Positions 8,191 through 18,076 of a stretch of DNA of 64,000 nt are shown piece by piece. Every line of letters begins with the position of its first letter. The stretch's first letter is position 1. The notes beneath the pieces were generated by a model. The model saw only the letters and a program-made list of their open reading frames with translations. It ran no database searches and had not been told where the DNA came from. The stretch is from Acidobacteriaceae bacterium (GTDB lineage Bacteria; Acidobacteriota; Terriglobia; Bryobacterales; Bryobacteraceae). Location of the stretch: positions 62,001 to 126,000 of the forward strand of contig JAFAYI010000036.1 of the NCBI GenBank assembly GCA_019240475.1. Direction: 5' to 3'. The translations under genes were made by a program, and so were the position numbers.

Positions 8191-10512
8191 ATGCCGCGCT
8201 CTAAACTTCCCAAGATTTCGTTCTCGCGACTGCCCGCTGCGCCGCCTTCCGGCTCGATCCAATTCTTCGACGGCTATTTCCCCGGATTAATCGCCGGTGA
8301 CTACAAGATCGAGGTCAAGCACACAGTTGACGCCCCCTCGGGACCCACGCCTGAATACACGCTTACGCAGGACTTCAAGGTCGAAGCTCCCGAGTTCACC
8401 ATCGATCCGCTTCTCGTCGAAACTATCTTCCCGCCCAGCGGCGCTTCCGGAATTTACGGCCAGCAGTTGCCCTTTCTGGTGCTGGGCGATCCATCGCTCG
8501 CCTGGGAGCGCAGCCTTACGCCGGGCCAGCATCAACCTTCGATATCGAATCCCTGTCCCTGGGTAGCCCTGTTGCTCTTTACCGAGAAGGAAATCTACCT
8601 CGCACCCGACTCGAATAGCCCCGTCGTCGCCACCAAGGTGCGCGATCTGCTTGCCTCGAATCCCGATGTGCTCAAGCCGCAACTGCCCTCCGGCTGGGTG
8701 TCACCCGAGCAGCTCGAGTCGCAATGCCAAACCATCACCATTCCCGGGGCGGCCTTCAACGCCGTTACGCCGCTCACCACCGAACTTCCCTACACGGCTC
8801 ACTGCCGTGCAGTGAACGTCGAAGACGAAGATCCGGTGTTGCTGAGCGTGCTGATTGCTAACCGCCTGCCCGTGGCGGACTTTTCTCAAGACCCGGCGGC
8901 GCCTGTTCGCTACTACGCGCATCTGGTTTCTCTCGAAGGGTTCGGCGCCTATCTCGGACCGAATGGGCGGACGATCCCGAACAAGCCGGGGCAGAACGTC
9001 CCAATGGACGTGCAACTGGTTTCGCTCTACAACTGGAACTTCGTTTCGATGCCGCAGCCCGGGCTCAGTTATCTCGATCTCGTCAAAGGATTGATCTCGA
9101 GCGAAGCCGAAACCGCTGCTCTGAACCTGCCGATCCCCGCAGGCGCGAACCTGCCGACGGCAGCCGCCGCGCGCCTCGAACAGGGCTTTGTGCCGCTTAC
9201 GTTCGTGAGCGGGTCGGGCGAAGAGACTTTCGCCTGGTATCGGGGCCCCTTCACCGCCGAAGCGCCGCAGCCTGCTCCCGCGGTCGGGAACCCGCCCGTG
9301 CCCATCTCGCAGGCGACCTCCGCCGAACAACTGATCGTCTACGTGGCCGAGCAGGGCCTCTTCGATTTGAGCTACGCGGCGGCGTGGAACATCGGCCGCG
9401 GCCTCGCGCTAGCGGATGCGAATTTCGCGCGGGAGATAAACGGCTTTCGAACTTCGGCGCAATCCGCGCTCGCCGCCGCCAGCCAGCGCGGGGCGCTGCC
9501 TCATCTCGCGGGCGCAACGCTTCACCGGCTGATGGCGCGCGACGCCACGCGAAGCCAGTTCGCGTCGTTGATGGCGACGGGCTTGGGCCGCGACTGGACC
9601 GAAGCGCTTGGACGCGCGCGTCTTCACAAAGCTCCTTCGGCTTCCCAGCGCGCCACGCGCGCGCAGCGAGGCCGCCGCGGTTTCAGCCCGCGACATCTCA
9701 TCGGTCATCCGCACCTCAGCTCCGCTTTATCCAACGGCCTCGAAGAAGCCACCGGCGCGATCGCAGAATGGTTGGCCAATCTCACTCTACTGTTCCCGCT
9801 GCCGTTCTCGTATCTAGTGCCCGACCCTCGCATGCTCCCGGTCGAGTCCATCCGGTTCTTCTATGTCGATCCGTCCTGGATCGACGCTCTCATAGCCGGA
9901 GCCATGAGCATCGGCATCCATAGCTCCGCCGATTCCGCCCTTCAGAGCGCGATGCTGCCGAGCATTACTCAAGCCGTTTCGGCGAAGCGCATGCAACGTT
10001 TTCGGCGCCGCAAAGCCGCTGCCGCAGCGACGCCGCAGGACACCGCGATCAAGATGAGCGGGGTCCTGATTCGATCGCAACTGGTCTCCGGCTGGCCCGA
10101 GCTGGCCGTTACGGCCGCTCGCGCCGGCGCCCCGCTCAATATCGTGCGCGACGACCGCCCGTCTCAAAACGTGCGCCTTGTGCTCTTCGACGGCATACCG
10201 GAGACAGTCGCCTTGGGCGAGCCGTATCAGGGACTGAACTTCGGCGTTCAGAACAACGGCATTGTCCCGCGCTACCTCACCGAGCCGAATCTCGGCCAAC
10301 AGATTCCCGGCGCGCCGCCGGTGCCGCCGGGCGGTTACAGCACCTTTCTCGATGCCTATTGCCGCACACGCGACGGCGCTGTCGTCAAGCTCGCGGACCT
10401 TGCTTCCGCTCTCGCAACTGCGACGGGCGCAGGGTCTTCGTTCGGGGCCGGCGATTTCGCCATCCAGGTCGTCCGCGCTCCCGAACTGCAGAAGTTCACA
10501 TCCGCGTCTTAG
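8191..10512 (+). CDS. Large hypothetical protein of the DUF6603-type cluster
   Basis: This 773-aa protein starts two bases after the preceding stop codon, so it is translationally linked to the DUF6603-like gene. I recognise no catalytic motif. Residues 20-70 (GSIQFFDGYFPGLIAGDYKI, EVKHTV) look like an immunoglobulin-like or jelly-roll strand set. The middle and C-terminal parts hold longer helical stretches, including an Arg/Ala-rich segment near residues 480-510 and another near 590-610. No signal peptide or membrane helix is evident. A structural or assembly role in the cluster is inferred only from position. It ends 10 bases before the next gene. Confidence 0.7.
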   Translation: MPRSKLPKISFSRLPAAPPSGSIQFFDGYFPGLIAGDYKIEVKHTVDAPSGPTPEYTLTQDFKVEAPEFTIDPLLVETIFPPSGASGIYGQQLPFLVLGDPSLAWERSLTPGQHQPSISNPCPWVALLLFTEKEIYLAPDSNSPVVATKVRDLLASNPDVLKPQLPSGWVSPEQLESQCQTITIPGAAFNAVTPLTTELPYTAHCRAVNVEDEDPVLLSVLIANRLPVADFSQDPAAPVRYYAHLVSLEGFGAYLGPNGRTIPNKPGQNVPMDVQLVSLYNWNFVSMPQPGLSYLDLVKGLISSEAETAALNLPIPAGANLPTAAAARLEQGFVPLTFVSGSGEETFAWYRGPFTAEAPQPAPAVGNPPVPISQATSAEQLIVYVAEQGLFDLSYAAAWNIGRGLALADANFAREINGFRTSAQSALAAASQRGALPHLAGATLHRLMARDATRSQFASLMATGLGRDWTEALGRARLHKAPSASQRATRAQRGRRGFSPRHLIGHPHLSSALSNGLEEATGAIAEWLANLTLLFPLPFSYLVPDPRMLPVESIRFFYVDPSWIDALIAGAMSIGIHSSADSALQSAMLPSITQAVSAKRMQRFRRRKAAAAATPQDTAIKMSGVLIRSQLVSGWPELAVTAARAGAPLNIVRDDRPSQNVRLVLFDGIPETVALGEPYQGLNFGVQNNGIVPRYLTEPNLGQQIPGAPPVPPGGYSTFLDAYCRTRDGAVVKLADLASALATATGAGSSFGAGDFAIQVVRAPELQKFTSAS

Positions 10513-10522
10513 AGCAAATCGA

Positions 10523-13500
10523 ATGAGCAATCAAAGTCCTCTCATTGTTCCGATGGTGGTTGAAGCGTTCGTCGTGAACGACTCGGTGCGCCTGTCCGGA
10601 AACGCGTTCATGCGCGCGCAGATGCAATACAACGCCATGCACCTGTTTGCGAGCGGCCAGCCCGTTCTCTCGAACAACGATGGGAACTTCACGAGTCCCG
10701 CCGTGGTTCCATCGAACGGCGTCCATTCTTCCGACTACTACAATGGCGTTTATCTCAAGTGGCGCCTGCCGTACGCCTACACGCATGGCGTGCAGGACAA
10801 CATTTCCGGCGAAACCATATTCCCTCCCGTTCCCAATCGCTGGCTGGTTGCGCGCTACAGCGGCGACCTCGCTTCACGGCAGGCGAACGCCTGGATCGTG
10901 GAAAGCGACTACCAGTGGCCTGCAAACCCATCGGCCAAGAATGCATCCGAGGCCGCTTGCTTCTATGTGGGAGCGCAGAATAAAATCCCGTACGCGATTC
11001 CTATGGGGCGCAACGTCGCTCTGGGCTCCTGGAGGGAATCCGGCCACTCGCTCGGCCTGACTGCCGTCGCGCCTGGCAACACCGCCTTTGCGTTCTATCA
11101 ACCACAGAACAACAACGTCTTCTCCTTCATCGACATCCTGTACGACCGGGGCAAACCGCTGCCCGCGCAAACGCTCAGCTACATGGTTTTCGGGTGGCTT
11201 TCAAACGACGCGGACGATCCGCTGACCCATGCGGACGCCGCGAACTTCGAGAGCATTCTCGACGGTTTGCGCTGGAGCGCGGTGAGCGACTCCGGGGAAT
11301 TCGCAAACCGCTCGCTGCTCTACGGCAGCGTCAACGACGTGAAATGGCAGACCACGGGCAAGCCGCCCGGCGGCGCTCCCACCGGATCGCCCGTCTCGAT
11401 AGCAGTCGGCAACAATTCGATCGAGGCACTCACGGCCCTCATCACCGCGCAGGCCGATGCGCTGGACAAGGACATTCAACCCGAGCTGCTCGAAGCCTTT
11501 CAGCTCGATATGATCCATGTGCTCGATGAACCGGACGGCGCGGCCACGCTCGCCGAACGGCTGCATTCGCTCGCATTCGAGAAGTACTCAGGCGGATACA
11601 CCTGGCAGATCGTCGATGCGCCGGACGCCAATACCGAGGTTTCGGGAAGCGAACTCCAAAAGGAGATGACGTGGCTCGCCGCGCTTAACACCGCGCAAGC
11701 CAATCTCGATGAAGCGATCCGCCAGCTCAGCGGCTTACAGATCGAACTCTACATCATGTGGTGGAAGTTCGCGAGCTGGGATCGAGCCTACGTGGGCTCG
11801 ACCAGTATTCCCGAACTCAGCAATCCCGACGAGCTACGAAAGCAGCTCGATCCGGGAACCCAGGGCGGCATCGCGCAGCGCGTGAAGGAGCAGGCCGACA
11901 AGGTCCGCGGCTTGCACCCCACCGTTCCGCAAGGCGATACGCCCGAAGCTTTGGAGGCTTCTATTACGGCGTATGCCGCGCAGCACGACCTTCCGGCTTC
12001 GCGAGTCTTGAAACGCTCGGATCAGCCCCGCCTTTACGCCCCGAACAACCCGGTGGTTCTGATCGCCGGGGCAGGCGCATCCGGCATCGTCGAAGAGAGC
12101 GAGGACAAGCTGCTTTGCCGGTTTCCCTCTCAGTTGGTGACGGGCTTCCACTTCTCCACGGGCCCGATTACGGCGAGCACTCCCGGCCTGACGATTCCTC
12201 AACCGAATCTTTCGGGCGTCTCGGGCGTGCCCTGGTCGCAGGCTCTGGCGACCGCTCTCATTCAAGAGTTCTTCTTTCTGGATTCGAACAACGCCACCAT
12301 CGTTGCCGACGCGATTCACGCCGATAAAACCGATATAGAGCGAGCGATGAGCAATCCGGCCAACGACATCGGTACGTATCCGGGCGGCGCGATCCAAACC
12401 TGGCAGGCCAACCCCTGGCATCCGCTGCTGCTGCTCTGGCAGGCAACCTTTTATCCCATCGGCTACGGAACTCCTTCGGCGCCGAATTGGATCTATAACG
12501 GCGGAGAGTTCTTCTGGACAGGCTCGGGCGCCGCGACCAAGCCCAGCCAGACGCTTGGGTTGCAAGGGCTCATCCAGCTCTCGCCTACCGCCTCGCTCAA
12601 CATGAAGGCGCGAATCAAAGCGTTCCTCGACAACAATCCGAGCCTCGATCCGGAAGAGAAAGCGGCCTTCGATGCGCTGCTCGAGTTTGTCGAGACAAAC
12701 GATAGCTGGGACTTGCTTTCGCAAGCGCTCGATGGTTTCAACAGCCAGCTCGGGCTGCACATTCCGGGGGTGTTCATCAGCCCGGATTCGACTTCGCTTA
12801 CCACCACTCCGTCCTTGCCGGAGCTTATTGCAGAGGCGGCCGGCAAGGCTCCGAACCTCGGCAACATTCCCAAGAATGCGATTCCGCCGAGCCTGTTTCA
12901 ACCCTGGCGCAGCGGCCAGTTCGTGTTCCTGAATCTGCTGGTTGTGGATGAATGGGGGCAGGCGTTGTGGCCCATCACGCCCTTCAACTACAAGCGGGAG
13001 GTGATTTCTACTCCTCCCGAACTGACCCCGGTTGGCAGATCGAACACCGTCCCGTTCACGATTGCGAGCGGGCCGGCTATCGCGCGGCTGACGCCTTCGC
13101 TCGCCTCGGCCGGAGGCGGGGCATTTACGATGACCATCAACGGCGCGGGCTTTGCGAGCGGCGCGGAAGTGGAGTGGAACGGCAACGGGCTCACCACCAG
13201 TTTTTTCAGCTCCACGCAGATCACGGCCGCGGTTCCCGCAAACCTGATCGCCGCCTCAGGCGACATAAACATTACCGTTATCTCCGACGATCACGTCTCG
13301 CCGCCCGCCACGTTTCAAGTTGTCTCCGGGCCGGCCATTGGTTCTTTGAGCCCGAGCGTGATGCAGGCCGGCATGAGCCCCACCGCTGAATTCCCGCTGA
13401 CCGTCAACGGGTCGGGCTTTGAAGCAGGCTCCGTTGTGAAATGGAATGGCGCCGACCTCGAGACCACTTATTCGAATCCCACCAAGCTGATCGCCTATGT

Positions 13501-14992
13501 CCCGGCGCACTTGATAGCCACGCACGGCCGCGCCTCGCTTACGGTCTCGACGCGCAGCGGAATATCGGCGCCGGCAATCTTCACCATTGCGGCCACGACC
13601 GCCATATCGTCCTTGAGCCAGACCGTCATTTCCGCCGGTTCACCGACCTTCTATCTGACGCTCAAGGGAGTCGGATTTGAGCCGAACACCGTTGTCCGAT
13701 GGAACAACTCGCCGCTTCCGACCACTTACGTCGACAGATCGAACGTGCATGCCGAGGTGCCGGCTGCGCTGGTGGCTAGCGCGGGCGTCTCGAATGTCAC
13801 CGCCATCACCGGCCATGCGGCGATCGAGAATATCCCCGAGGCGCTGATCCAGCTTCCGCCGGCTCTGTTGCAGGCGGCGCGGCTCGACTTCGACCTGATC
13901 TCCGCCATCGATGACCAGATCGTGAGCGGCGGCGAACACCCCGAGGCCGATCCAATCTGCGGCTGGGTGCTGCCGAATCATCTGAACCAATCGCTGGTCG
14001 TCTATGACGCGGCGGGCGCGGCGCTTGGCGAGATGGCAATCGGCATCGGGGCCAACGAGGAACCGCAGATCTGTTGGACGAATGCGCCGAACAGCCCATA
14101 TTCCTCGCTGCAGCAGATCGGCGCCGAGGTCCGCCACTTCGGTCCGTTCCTTGTTGGGTTGAAGGGCCAGACGCCAAAGACGTTCCAAGCCTTCATTCGC
14201 GCGATCGACGAGACGCTCTGGACCACTGTCCCGATGGGCGCGGTGTTCGATCAGAGTCTCGCGGTGCTGCTCGGCCGGCCGCTCGCCATGGCGCGAGCGC
14301 GCGTGCAGTTCAAGATGAGCGGGGCGCCCGCGGCCGATCCGAGCTGGCAGTTCACGTTTGCGCCCGAGCCGCCCGCGGTGCTTGGCTACCAGCTTCCGGT
14401 CGAACTCGGCAATCTGCCGCAGCTCAATGACGGGTTGATCGGCTATTTCACCTCGGATCAATATTCCGAATTCAACGTAGTGGAAGAAGCGGGCGCAACG
14501 CCGAGCGACTACCTGCGGCCCATCGGCCGCGACAACAACTACATTTACATGCCGCCAGACGGAAAAGCGACGACCTATATATCGATGCTGGTAGATCCGC
14601 GCGGGTCCGTGCACGCGACGACGGCGATCCTGCCGACTATGGAAGTCGCGCTTCCGGGCGACTTTGTCGACGGCGCGCTCGCGGCCCTGGACGTGACGTT
14701 CCGCGTCAACGGCATTCTGACCGATCAACGCGTGGCGGCCCCCACGGAGAGCACACCTGGCGAGACCTTCGTGCTGATGCCGGTACCCGAAGAGACGCAG
14801 GGCGAGTGGGCGTGGCTCGAATACGACGATGCCGGCCTTGCCAGTTATGCCATTGCGCCCAACGATGCCGTTGCGCGGCTTTCGAACGTAGCGCCCGTTC
14901 TGCGCCGGGGCTTGTTGCAGCTAACCTCCTCCTTGACCGCGCCCACCGCGCCCAAACCCGCGCGTTCGCCAGCCTTGCCGCGCATTCGCTGA
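10523..14992 (+). CDS. Giant protein with three internal IPT/TIG domains
   Basis: The frame is open from 10262, but the likely start is the ATG at 10523, just after the upstream gene stops, giving 1489 aa. The N-terminal 150 residues carry YYNGVYLKWRLPYAYTHG and FPPVPNRWLVARYSGD, which I recall from large uncharacterised proteins found beside DUF6603 proteins. Residues about 850-1100 hold three tandem IPT/TIG immunoglobulin-like repeats (for example TPSLASAGGGAFTMTINGAG and SPSVMQAG, each ending in a VPA-type strand). They interrupt a longer non-TIG sequence that resumes with QLPPALLQAARLDFDLIS. There is no signal peptide or membrane helix. TIG domains usually mediate binding or act as stalk spacers; here the role is inferred as structural. 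Confidence 0.75.
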   Translation: MSNQSPLIVPMVVEAFVVNDSVRLSGNAFMRAQMQYNAMHLFASGQPVLSNNDGNFTSPAVVPSNGVHSSDYYNGVYLKWRLPYAYTHGVQDNISGETIFPPVPNRWLVARYSGDLASRQANAWIVESDYQWPANPSAKNASEAACFYVGAQNKIPYAIPMGRNVALGSWRESGHSLGLTAVAPGNTAFAFYQPQNNNVFSFIDILYDRGKPLPAQTLSYMVFGWLSNDADDPLTHADAANFESILDGLRWSAVSDSGEFANRSLLYGSVNDVKWQTTGKPPGGAPTGSPVSIAVGNNSIEALTALITAQADALDKDIQPELLEAFQLDMIHVLDEPDGAATLAERLHSLAFEKYSGGYTWQIVDAPDANTEVSGSELQKEMTWLAALNTAQANLDEAIRQLSGLQIELYIMWWKFASWDRAYVGSTSIPELSNPDELRKQLDPGTQGGIAQRVKEQADKVRGLHPTVPQGDTPEALEASITAYAAQHDLPASRVLKRSDQPRLYAPNNPVVLIAGAGASGIVEESEDKLLCRFPSQLVTGFHFSTGPITASTPGLTIPQPNLSGVSGVPWSQALATALIQEFFFLDSNNATIVADAIHADKTDIERAMSNPANDIGTYPGGAIQTWQANPWHPLLLLWQATFYPIGYGTPSAPNWIYNGGEFFWTGSGAATKPSQTLGLQGLIQLSPTASLNMKARIKAFLDNNPSLDPEEKAAFDALLEFVETNDSWDLLSQALDGFNSQLGLHIPGVFISPDSTSLTTTPSLPELIAEAAGKAPNLGNIPKNAIPPSLFQPWRSGQFVFLNLLVVDEWGQALWPITPFNYKREVISTPPELTPVGRSNTVPFTIASGPAIARLTPSLASAGGGAFTMTINGAGFASGAEVEWNGNGLTTSFFSSTQITAAVPANLIAASGDINITVISDDHVSPPATFQVVSGPAIGSLSPSVMQAGMSPTAEFPLTVNGSGFEAGSVVKWNGADLETTYSNPTKLIAYVPAHLIATHGRASLTVSTRSGISAPAIFTIAATTAISSLSQTVISAGSPTFYLTLKGVGFEPNTVVRWNNSPLPTTYVDRSNVHAEVPAALVASAGVSNVTAITGHAAIENIPEALIQLPPALLQAARLDFDLISAIDDQIVSGGEHPEADPICGWVLPNHLNQSLVVYDAAGAALGEMAIGIGANEEPQICWTNAPNSPYSSLQQIGAEVRHFGPFLVGLKGQTPKTFQAFIRAIDETLWTTVPMGAVFDQSLAVLLGRPLAMARARVQFKMSGAPAADPSWQFTFAPEPPAVLGYQLPVELGNLPQLNDGLIGYFTSDQYSEFNVVEEAGATPSDYLRPIGRDNNYIYMPPDGKATTYISMLVDPRGSVHATTAILPTMEVALPGDFVDGALAALDVTFRVNGILTDQRVAAPTESTPGETFVLMPVPEETQGEWAWLEYDDAGLASYAIAPNDAVARLSNVAPVLRRGLLQLTSSLTAPTAPKPARSPALPRIR

Positions 14993-15043
14993 TCCCATCG
15001 AGATTCACAGCAGCCAGATTCACAAAGGAGCCAAATCATCCTC

Positions 15044-16375
15044 ATGTCTCGACCGAACTCTTTCATCGCCATCGACGGCAGCCAGGCCACGACGCTCACG
15101 TACATGCCGCATGTGCAGCCCGCGCCGCTGACGATCAGCGTTCCCGATCAGCCGCCGACACTTGGGTCATTGGAGATCATCATCACGAACCAGGAGTCCA
15201 CAACGCTCGATATCGAATCGATCGAATTCATCATTCCGGTCGGCCCGGGCGCAACCCTGACTCCCACGACACAGGGAATCCAAACGGCAGTATCGGATTC
15301 CGCAAAGTGGCAGATCGTGCCGCCTTGGGGAACGATCATGAACGGAACGGCGAGCTACACCTTGCAGCCTGCCACCGGTTCGAGCGCGCCTCTGAAAGAG
15401 GGCCAGTCGGTGGTGGTGCAGATCTACAGTTTCCAGACCATCGAGTCGCCCGCGACGGCCAGCATCGGTATTAAGGAGAAGATAGGCGGCGCCACAAAAA
15501 CGGGCGGCTTCGATGTAACTACGTATCCCTACGGCTTTTATTTCACCGGCCTGATTGCGACCGTGGCGAGCGGCAGCGACTTCGTCCCGGTCGCGCAGGT
15601 GACGAATCCGTCGAAGGTTACGCTGGTCTGGAACTCCTCGGTTGTGGATAGCGGAGCGTTCAAGATTTATTACTCGAACGCCTCGAACGGCCAGCAAACG
15701 GACTCACCCGAATACGCCGGGCAATGGACATCTCCAGAGATCACGAGCGACACGGTGTTCACGGTATCGGTGACGGTCGTCACCACGGGAGGCGCGCCGC
15801 TGACGGCCGCGATGTCGGTTGCGGTGTCGGTGCAGAATCCGGACGAAGTGGTGAAATTGCTGACCGCTCAAGACATCGTTGCTACAGGCGTCATAGAAGG
15901 GTTCGGAACGGCGCCCGTGGGAACGGTTCTCGATTTCTGGGTGGCACAAGGCGTGAATCTGTCTATACCGGCGAACTTCGTCATCTGCGACGGGCGGGCG
16001 ATCTCGGATCCACAGAGCCCGTTCAACGGCAAGAACGCTCCGGACCTGCGGAAGCGGTTCATACACGGGGTGGGCACGCTCTCGGAGATTGGATCCACCG
16101 GAGGCAACACCAATGCCGACGTCAGGATTGACAGCACCGTGAACGGCGCAACGGGACCCATCACGAATCCAGTTCCCAGCTCGGCGAACACGAAGGCGGG
16201 ACTGATTGCGCGAAACGTTCCGAGTACGGAGTATCGCTTCGATCTTACAAAGTCGGACGTTGGCTGGAACGACGGGCAGCACGTTCACTCGCTGAACTTC
16301 AGGGCGAGCGGCAGTACTAACATTTCGATCATGCCGCCTTACTATGGGCTGCTGAAGATTATGCGGATCAAGTGA
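15044..16375 (+). CDS. Protein with C-terminal phage tail-collar-like domain
   Basis: This 443-aa protein is preceded by AAAGGAG at 15024-15030, the clearest ribosome binding site in the cluster. The first 280 residues are beta-rich and include immunoglobulin-like pieces (LGSLEIIITNQES, KVTLVWNSSVVDSGAFKIYY). From about residue 285 it has the order typical of tail-collar domains: GTVLDFWVAQG, NFVICDGRAIS, NAPDLRKRFIHGVG, then a glycine-rich loop, a TGGNTNADVR segment and a C-terminal GQHVHSLNF followed by MPPYYGLLKIMRIK. In phages such domains sit in short fibres or fibre adaptors and trimerise. It is the last gene of the cluster and could be its receptor-facing or capping subunit. Confidence 0.8.
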   Translation: MSRPNSFIAIDGSQATTLTYMPHVQPAPLTISVPDQPPTLGSLEIIITNQESTTLDIESIEFIIPVGPGATLTPTTQGIQTAVSDSAKWQIVPPWGTIMNGTASYTLQPATGSSAPLKEGQSVVVQIYSFQTIESPATASIGIKEKIGGATKTGGFDVTTYPYGFYFTGLIATVASGSDFVPVAQVTNPSKVTLVWNSSVVDSGAFKIYYSNASNGQQTDSPEYAGQWTSPEITSDTVFTVSVTVVTTGGAPLTAAMSVAVSVQNPDEVVKLLTAQDIVATGVIEGFGTAPVGTVLDFWVAQGVNLSIPANFVICDGRAISDPQSPFNGKNAPDLRKRFIHGVGTLSEIGSTGGNTNADVRIDSTVNGATGPITNPVPSSANTKAGLIARNVPSTEYRFDLTKSDVGWNDGQHVHSLNFRASGSTNISIMPPYYGLLKIMRIK

Positions 16376-16474
16376 GCGCGGCGGCTAAGTGAGCGGGAAT
16401 CCGGAGACACTACGGGCGCGGCGATGGAGGGCGCGCCGGTATTCGGTTGTCAAAGAGCGGCGAAAGAGCGAAGG

Positions 16475-17143
16475 TCAGGTGGTTTTTCTATAGCGCTCCA
16501 GGCTGGCGAGGGCGGCTTTCTTGAGATGCTCGTGCAACGCGGCGGAGTTTCCGGGCTTGAGACACCCGTCCTCGTCGAGGAACGGAAGGAATTCTTCGGG
16601 AACGGCGCTGTTTTTTGAAGCCACGCTGAGAACCGCAGGCTCATCCGGCACAATTATGGGCTGTGACGATTCTTGAGGAACGAAGCCAATTTCTTCGTCG
16701 GCGGAGGCGGAAGCTTGAGGAACGAAGCCACGATCCTTCTGCAGACGGCGCAGGGCGATGAGGGATCTGTGAAGTCCGCGCTCGGCGGAGGCCAAGGTGC
16801 GCTGGATGATGGCGAGCAGGCCGAGTTCGACCGAGGTTCCGAAGCTTCCGGGCTGCATGGCGGCGGCTTCGCGCTCGCGCATGCGGCGGAGGCGCCAAAA
16901 GTTTTCAGCGAGTTCGTTGACCAGGATGTCTTCGGTGGTGTTGATTGGGGAGTGCTCGGCGCGGAGGGAGGCGCGGAGGCGGTCGAGCTCGGCGGGGTCT
17001 TCGTGGGGAAGAACCAGTTGCTTGGAATAGAGGCCGTGCTTGAAGGAGTTGCGGCTGGAACGAGCCTTCCCTTCGGCCGATGCCGGGCCGGTGGAGAGTT
17101 TAGAGTTCGCCTGATTCGCGGCGATTTGCGCAGGGGTACCCAT
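16475..17143 (-). CDS. Conserved hypothetical protein of the ANQANSKLSTGP family
   Basis: I chose the ATG at 17141-17143 because it yields the conserved beginning MGTPAQIAANQANSKLSTGP followed by ASAEGKARSSRNSFKHGLYS. This N-terminus is common to many short proteins in Acidobacteria and Planctomycetes, whose function is not established. The frame continues upstream to a TTG at 17242, but that part looks non-conserved. The 222-aa product has a basic N-terminus, a central helical segment (ELAENFWRLRRMREREAAAM) and an acidic tail. It may bind nucleic acid and is sometimes found near mobile DNA, but nothing here proves it. It stands alone, downstream of a secreted protein gene. Confidence 0.7.
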   Translation of the reverse strand: MGTPAQIAANQANSKLSTGPASAEGKARSSRNSFKHGLYSKQLVLPHEDPAELDRLRASLRAEHSPINTTEDILVNELAENFWRLRRMREREAAAMQPGSFGTSVELGLLAIIQRTLASAERGLHRSLIALRRLQKDRGFVPQASASADEEIGFVPQESSQPIIVPDEPAVLSVASKNSAVPEEFLPFLDEDGCLKPGNSAALHEHLKKAALASLERYRKTT

Positions 17144-17238
17144 ACGCCGGTCATTATTAATAGAGGGGTGGCGAAGTTCGGCGGTCGATTGGTTGTAAGT
17201 GGTTGATTCGGGGAAGGAAAAAAAAGAGGGCGCGGGTG

Positions 17239-18000
17239 TCAAGGCCGGGGCGCGCAGCGTTTGTATTGAATAGAGTCTACGATATCGATTGCTTCGCCGG
17301 TGATTTGCGCTAGACGTGGATCGTCAATAGCGGGGAGCTGGTCGGGCGTCTTGGCCGCCGACGTTAGCGAGTACAGCTTCGATCCACAGCCTGGACGCCC
17401 TCCATCGAAGAAGTAACCACGACGCGTGGTGAAATAACCTCCGTACCAGCGCCGCTCGCCGCTGAATGGTTTGTTCGCGGCGGGTCCGAACATCTCAGCG
17501 ATCTCGCGCGGAATGCGGCATTTCGCCCGCACATTTGGGTCGCCTGCATCGACTACCATGTTTTCGAAAAGGAGTGCGCGGCTGGCGGGTTGCGGGATAT
17601 ACGTCAGGATGAGACCGCAGGTCCAGGCCTGGTCGGCATCGAGCCACGGGATATTGAATGCTTCGATGAAGCGGCCGCCGTCGGCGCCGCTCGCGTGGGA
17701 TGTGGAGAAGGCCAGCGCGAGCGTGTAGCCGTCCTTTTGCAGGAGCAAGTGGGGGCTGGTTTGCAGAACCGAACTGCCCACAACCGCAGTTCCATGCATT
17801 CGATAGGGTTCGAGAGAGGGGTAGCCGCCCGTCGCGCGAGTCCATCCGGCGGGAATCGCGATCCGGACTTGATCGTCTTCATAGGTTTCGGCGTGGCCGT
17901 TGGAAGCGGGCGCAGGAGCGGAGAGTGTTTGAGCTGCGAGCGCGGCTGCGAGACTCGCAGCGAGTAACAGCGCTCGTGTACCGGTGCGCGAGAGAGGCAT
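17239..18000 (-). CDS. Secreted hypothetical protein
   Basis: This 253-aa protein has a clear signal peptide (MPLSRTGTRALLLAASLAA then ALAAQTLSA). The mature part begins with an acidic patch (ETYEDDQVRIAIPAGWTRA). IPAGW followed by a beta-rich body is reminiscent of PsbP/Mog1-like or DUF1795-type domains, though I cannot place it firmly. Four cysteines (in TCGLIL, AKCRIP, PGCGSK and KRCAPRP) could form disulphides outside the cytoplasm. It is followed closely by the ANQANSKLSTGP-family gene on the same strand. The function is unknown. Confidence 0.65.
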   Translation of the reverse strand: MPLSRTGTRALLLAASLAAALAAQTLSAPAPASNGHAETYEDDQVRIAIPAGWTRATGGYPSLEPYRMHGTAVVGSSVLQTSPHLLLQKDGYTLALAFSTSHASGADGGRFIEAFNIPWLDADQAWTCGLILTYIPQPASRALLFENMVVDAGDPNVRAKCRIPREIAEMFGPAANKPFSGERRWYGGYFTTRRGYFFDGGRPGCGSKLYSLTSAAKTPDQLPAIDDPRLAQITGEAIDIVDSIQYKRCAPRP

Positions 18001-18076
18001 TGCTCAAGGTTGTTATTAATTATGGCTAGTTTGGGGCGAACGGCGCGAGGCTTGAGCTGTGATAGACTTCAGGGCC

